64,000 nt of DNA from Polyangia bacterium. GTDB lineage: Bacteria > Myxococcota_A > Polyangia > Polyangiales > JAUICN01. Positions 60,891 through 64,000 of the stretch are shown here, one piece after another. The stretch lies in the NCBI GenBank assembly GCA_030427835.1, contig JAUICN010000005.1:194496-258495 (forward strand), read 5' to 3'. Below the pieces are notes generated by a model. It did not search any database. It worked only from the letters and a program-made list of their open reading frames with translations, and was not told the origin of the DNA. A program made the position numbers and the translations under genes. Every line of letters begins with the position of its first letter. Position 1 is the stretch's first letter.

Positions 60891-62690
60891 GTGTCGAGGC
60901 GGTTGGGGAAATATGAGTTGGGTGAAGAGCTGGGGCGTGGCGGAATGGCCACGGTGTTCAAAGCCCATGATACCGCACTCGAGCGCGACGTTGCCATCAA
61001 GGTGATGCACCCGCACTTGCAAGAGTCTGAGCAGGCGCGGGATCGGTTTGCCCAGGAGGCAAGGGCCATTGCCCAGTTGCGCCACAGCAACATCCTGGAG
61101 GTCTACGACACGGGAGAGGACGGTGGCGAACTGTTCATCGCCATGGAACTGCTCACTGGCCCCACCCTAAAACAGTTTGTTGAGCTCCATGGGGCCATGC
61201 CCACGGAGGTGGTTGCCGCCATTGGTATGCACGTCGCGGATGCCATCCAGGCCGCACACGACAAGGGAATCATCCACCGTGACATCAAACCTGAAAACGT
61301 GCTCATCCACGACAACCGCGACATCAAACTCTCAGATTTCGGTATTGCCCACATCGTAGGTGGCGAGGGTTTCACTCGCACAGGTCAAATGATCGGGTCG
61401 CCAGGCCACATGGCCCCCGAACAGATCGAACAGGGCATATCCGACGAACGCGGTGACATTTTTGGCCTTGGCACAACCCTCTATTTTTTGGCCACAGGAG
61501 AACTTCCGTTTGAGGGGGAGAACGCTCCCCACACCCTGCGCCGTGTCATGGACGTGGATCATACACCTGCCCATCAGGCCCGACCGAGCATGGGCCGTGC
61601 GCTTGCCGATCGCATCGAACATTGCCTCGAGCGCCACCCCGCCAACAGGCCCCCTTCTGCCAAAGCGTTGGTGGGCCAGTTTCGCACACTGCTGGAGTCG
61701 GAGGAGGTCCCCAATCCCAAGGCAACTCTAGGCGCCTACCTAAGGGATCCTGAATCCATCGCGACGCAACTCAAGGAAGCCACGATTCAACGGGAGCTTC
61801 AGCGCGCCCGTGTGGCCCATCGGCGGCGGAATCACGCCGAGGTCACCCGTGCGTGCAACCGGGTACTCAGCCTGGACGAACACAACACCGACGCGGTGGA
61901 TATCCACCGAAAGAGCAGCAATATGGGCCTGCAAAAACGCCGCTTGAGAATCGCATTGCTGCTCCTGTCCGTAGGGTGCTTTTCGGTGATTCTTTGGCGA
62001 TTCACGCAAGGGGCACATCAAATACCGGCGCCAAACCACTCCCCGGCTGGAACACCTCAGTTACCGGAGGCACAGGTTGCCGGGAACAACGAGGGTGCCC
62101 CACCACCCACGAATCTTTCGGCTGCCGTATCCGTACAGGGCAACGATCCAAAGCCAACCGTGGCCGCCAGCAATGAAATGACATCGGTAGTCCGTTCCCG
62201 CCCTCGCCCATCGACAGCCAGGCGAGCTTCTTCCAATCAACCCCGTACGGTACGGTTTCAACCTGAGCCCCAAAACATCTCTATTTCGGTGGATGACGGC
62301 CCACTGCAAGCGTTCGGTCCCTCCTTCTCCTCCACAACACTCGCCCCCGGTCGCCACCGCTTTCGGTTCGTGGGGGCAGACCAATGTTGCAAAGAACAAA
62401 CCCTGGTGCGCGGCATTCCGCCAGGTCCCGGTACGACGGTCATCTCGCCACGTCTAGAGTACCGCCCCGGCGGCCTCTACGTTGAAGCCAACCGCCATGC
62501 TGGAGTTTTCATCCCCGCCATGGGCCTTCGGGGCAGCACCCACAGTGTTCTCACCATACCTTTTCACCACCAGGCGCCCGGGCGCTACCAAGTGCAGATC
62601 TCCGAACCCGGCGGAGTCACCCGCGCCGAATATGTCGAGCTCCTCGCAGGCAAAGTGAGCCAGCTGCGCGTCTCCCTTGCAGAACAGTAG
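60891..62690 (+). CDS. Hanks-type Ser/Thr protein kinase, single-pass membrane
   Basis: A 599-aa kinase. The N-terminal catalytic domain (about 7-270) has the glycine loop LGRGGMATVFKAHD, invariant Lys37, IIHRDIKPENVLIH (catalytic loop), SDFGIAHI and GSPGHMAPEQI. One transmembrane helix lies at about 351-368 (IALLLLSVGCFSVILW). The extracytoplasmic part has a Pro/Ser linker and two beta-rich PEGA-like repeats (about 455-599). The start is GTG 60891. Such kinases sense envelope signals. The next gene, an exported TPR-like protein, may be functionally linked. Confidence 0.9.
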   Translation: MSRRLGKYELGEELGRGGMATVFKAHDTALERDVAIKVMHPHLQESEQARDRFAQEARAIAQLRHSNILEVYDTGEDGGELFIAMELLTGPTLKQFVELHGAMPTEVVAAIGMHVADAIQAAHDKGIIHRDIKPENVLIHDNRDIKLSDFGIAHIVGGEGFTRTGQMIGSPGHMAPEQIEQGISDERGDIFGLGTTLYFLATGELPFEGENAPHTLRRVMDVDHTPAHQARPSMGRALADRIEHCLERHPANRPPSAKALVGQFRTLLESEEVPNPKATLGAYLRDPESIATQLKEATIQRELQRARVAHRRRNHAEVTRACNRVLSLDEHNTDAVDIHRKSSNMGLQKRRLRIALLLLSVGCFSVILWRFTQGAHQIPAPNHSPAGTPQLPEAQVAGNNEGAPPPTNLSAAVSVQGNDPKPTVAASNEMTSVVRSRPRPSTARRASSNQPRTVRFQPEPQNISISVDDGPLQAFGPSFSSTTLAPGRHRFRFVGADQCCKEQTLVRGIPPGPGTTVISPRLEYRPGGLYVEANRHAGVFIPAMGLRGSTHSVLTIPFHHQAPGRYQVQISEPGGVTRAEYVELLAGKVSQLRVSLAEQ

Positions 62691-62778
62691 GCCTGTCACC
62701 CACCGGTCACCTAGCTGTTCAACACAAATTGAGCCCACCGGTTCGATATGCTGTGGGTTTCGTGTAGAACAAACACCG

Positions 62779-63624
62779 TTGCAATCTTCAGTCTCATATA
62801 TTCGGGCGTTGGTTTTGGCTCTTGCTCTGGCCCCTGTTCTGGCAGGTTCAGCCTCAGTGGCCCAGGCCCAACAGCTCGAGGCCCTTTCAGAGGCAAAACA
62901 GGCCTATGTAGAGCAGCGTCATGAACAGGCGGTGCTTCAGTTCCGGCAGTTGCTTACCCAAACCACCGATACTCCCATCGTCCTGGAATGCAGGAAGTAT
63001 CTCGCGGCAAGCCTCCTATTCCTAGGCAAGAAGCAACCCGCCCAAGCCGAATACCTAGCCATTCTTGAGATGGACCCAGAGTACACCCTGGATCCCTTGG
63101 CGTTTCCAAACGACGTCCTCTTCTTTTTTGAAAAAATTAAGTATGAATGGAACGAAGACCGGCAAGCTGCGCGAGACGAGCAAGCGCAACAGGAGCAGCT
63201 CAGGGAACAGGAGTTGGTACGACTGCGAGCGGAAAACATCGTTCTCAGGGAAATGGCGGAGAATCCAACATTTGAACACAAAAACTCCCGGCTCATCGCC
63301 TCCATTCCCTTTGGGGTAGGGCAGTTTCAAAACGAGGATCCCATCACCGGTTGGGCGGTGGTCATCATCAGTTCGGTCCTTGCCGCAGGGAGCATCACTA
63401 CCGCCATACTGCATAATTCCTTGAACAACCAAATCGAGGGTGCCGACCCAGAAAAATTTGATCGGGTTGAACAAACCCTACGCTATTCAAATTGGGGATT
63501 TACAGCGGCCTTTGTGACCTTCGCCCTGGGCGGAATCCTCGATGCGCACCTCCATTTCGTGCCTTCAAGAAAAATCACAACCCGACGCACGATTCCTAGT
63601 CAAACACTTCTTGACACCCCCTAG
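62779..63624 (+). CDS. Exported TPR-like protein downstream of the Ser/Thr kinase
   Basis: About 281 aa from TTG 62779 ([19 protein letters not shown]), a strong signal peptide ending SVAQAQ. It then has [24 protein letters not shown], a tetratricopeptide-like helical unit continuing to [15 protein letters not shown], a charged coiled region ([22 protein letters not shown]), and two hydrophobic helices near the C-terminus ([29 protein letters not shown]). The start codon is uncertain. Its position after the kinase suggests a shared transcript or function; the order is typical of myxobacterial-type kinase/TPR pairs. Confidence 0.72.
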   Translation: MQSSVSYIRALVLALALAPVLAGSASVAQAQQLEALSEAKQAYVEQRHEQAVLQFRQLLTQTTDTPIVLECRKYLAASLLFLGKKQPAQAEYLAILEMDPEYTLDPLAFPNDVLFFFEKIKYEWNEDRQAARDEQAQQEQLREQELVRLRAENIVLREMAENPTFEHKNSRLIASIPFGVGQFQNEDPITGWAVVIISSVLAAGSITTAILHNSLNNQIEGADPEKFDRVEQTLRYSNWGFTAAFVTFALGGILDAHLHFVPSRKITTRRTIPSQTLLDTP

Positions 63625-63724
63625 TCCATCGCTATCCTACGCCTCCCCCAAATCCAGGGGATCACATCTGGCACCCTCAAGCTTTTGGGGCCCGGACCAC
63701 GAGAAGAGATTACGGGAAGCGTTC

Positions 63725-64000
63725 ATGCCCACCATTAACCAACTAGTACGTAAGAGTCGCCGGCAGCTCCGGTCTAAAACAGACTCCCCAGCGCTCCAAA
63801 AATGCCCACAAAAGCGTGGCGTCTGTGTCCGCGTGTACACAACGACACCCAAAAAGCCGAACTCGGCGCTCCGTAAGGTGGCCCGTGTGCGTCTATCCAA
63901 CGGGGTAGAAGTCACAACCTACATCCCAGGTGAGGGTCACAACCTCCAGGAGCACTCCGTGGTCCTTATCCGTGGCGGCCGTGTGAAAGATCTTCCCGGT
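63725..64000 (+). CDS. rpsL: 30S ribosomal protein S12, 3' end beyond the window
   Basis: The first 92 residues of S12. It opens [14 protein letters not shown] and contains the decoding-centre loop [18 protein letters not shown] (streptomycin-resistance lysine) and [18 protein letters not shown] followed by RVKDLPG, with the Asp that is methylthiolated in other bacteria. ATG 63725 follows GGGAAG. It is probably the first gene of the str operon (rpsL-rpsG-fusA-tuf) continuing past the window. Confidence 0.97.
   Translation, partial: MPTINQLVRKSRRQLRSKTDSPALQKCPQKRGVCVRVYTTTPKKPNSALRKVARVRLSNGVEVTTYIPGEGHNLQEHSVVLIRGGRVKDLPG

Overview
The window looks like a stretch of chromosome from a GC-rich Gram-negative bacterium. 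It is probably a Myxococcota or 'deltaproteobacterial' lineage (Bradymonadia-like is my best guess, moderate confidence). The reasons are a PrkA-YeaH-SpoVR operon, a Hanks-type Ser/Thr kinase, a haem-export type cytochrome c maturation protein (CcmF), a HAD-IG 5'-nucleotidase, frequent GTG/TTG starts and a very large number of predicted lipoproteins. No transposase, integrase, phage gene or CRISPR array is visible. Genes are packed tightly, with many 4-nt ATGA overlaps.

Layout. 1-8.9 kb: a partial unknown gene, gloB, rsmD-coaD, two lipoproteins (one a metzincin-like peptidase), a MATCAP/DUF1704-type carboxypeptidase and phoH. 8.9-13.6 kb: prkA-yeaH-spoVR. 13.6-17.4 kb: a lipoprotein with an HELAH zinc motif, then on the opposite strand a compact RiPP cassette (PqqD-like recognition protein, radical SAM/SPASM enzyme, 67-aa precursor with a YxxP leader motif) preceded by a pair of palindromic repeats. 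This is the best candidate for an undescribed system. 17.5-26.8 kb: housekeeping and metabolic genes (trans-sulfuration enzyme, UvrD/Rep helicase, HAD-IG nucleotidase, TerC, MgtE, and otsA-otsB for trehalose). 27.0-34.5 kb is accessory: three paralogous secreted glycine-rich proteins with an MntA/HepT toxin-antitoxin pair between copies 2 and 3, an HELSH lipoprotein, higBA and an AAA/DUF4143 ATPase. 34.5-41.1 kb: two twin NAD-dependent epimerases and a cytochrome c maturation operon whose first gene fuses CcmF to a variant CcmH domain. 41.1-49.6 kb: two paralogous GT-C membrane glycosyltransferases flanking two paralogous ~760-aa lipoproteins. 49.8-64 kb: ssb, tlyA, more lipoproteins, tRNA-Gln(TTG), pabB, a Ser/Thr kinase with its neighbour, and the start of rpsL.

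Themes. Twelve predicted lipoproteins, mostly of unrecognised families and rich in cysteine, occur in 64 kb, often as tandem paralogs. Four unrelated HExxH/HExxxH zinc-peptidase signatures occur. Short in-frame tandem repeats of 15 or 18 bp recur at gene ends. All calls come from reading the sequence; no database search was run.
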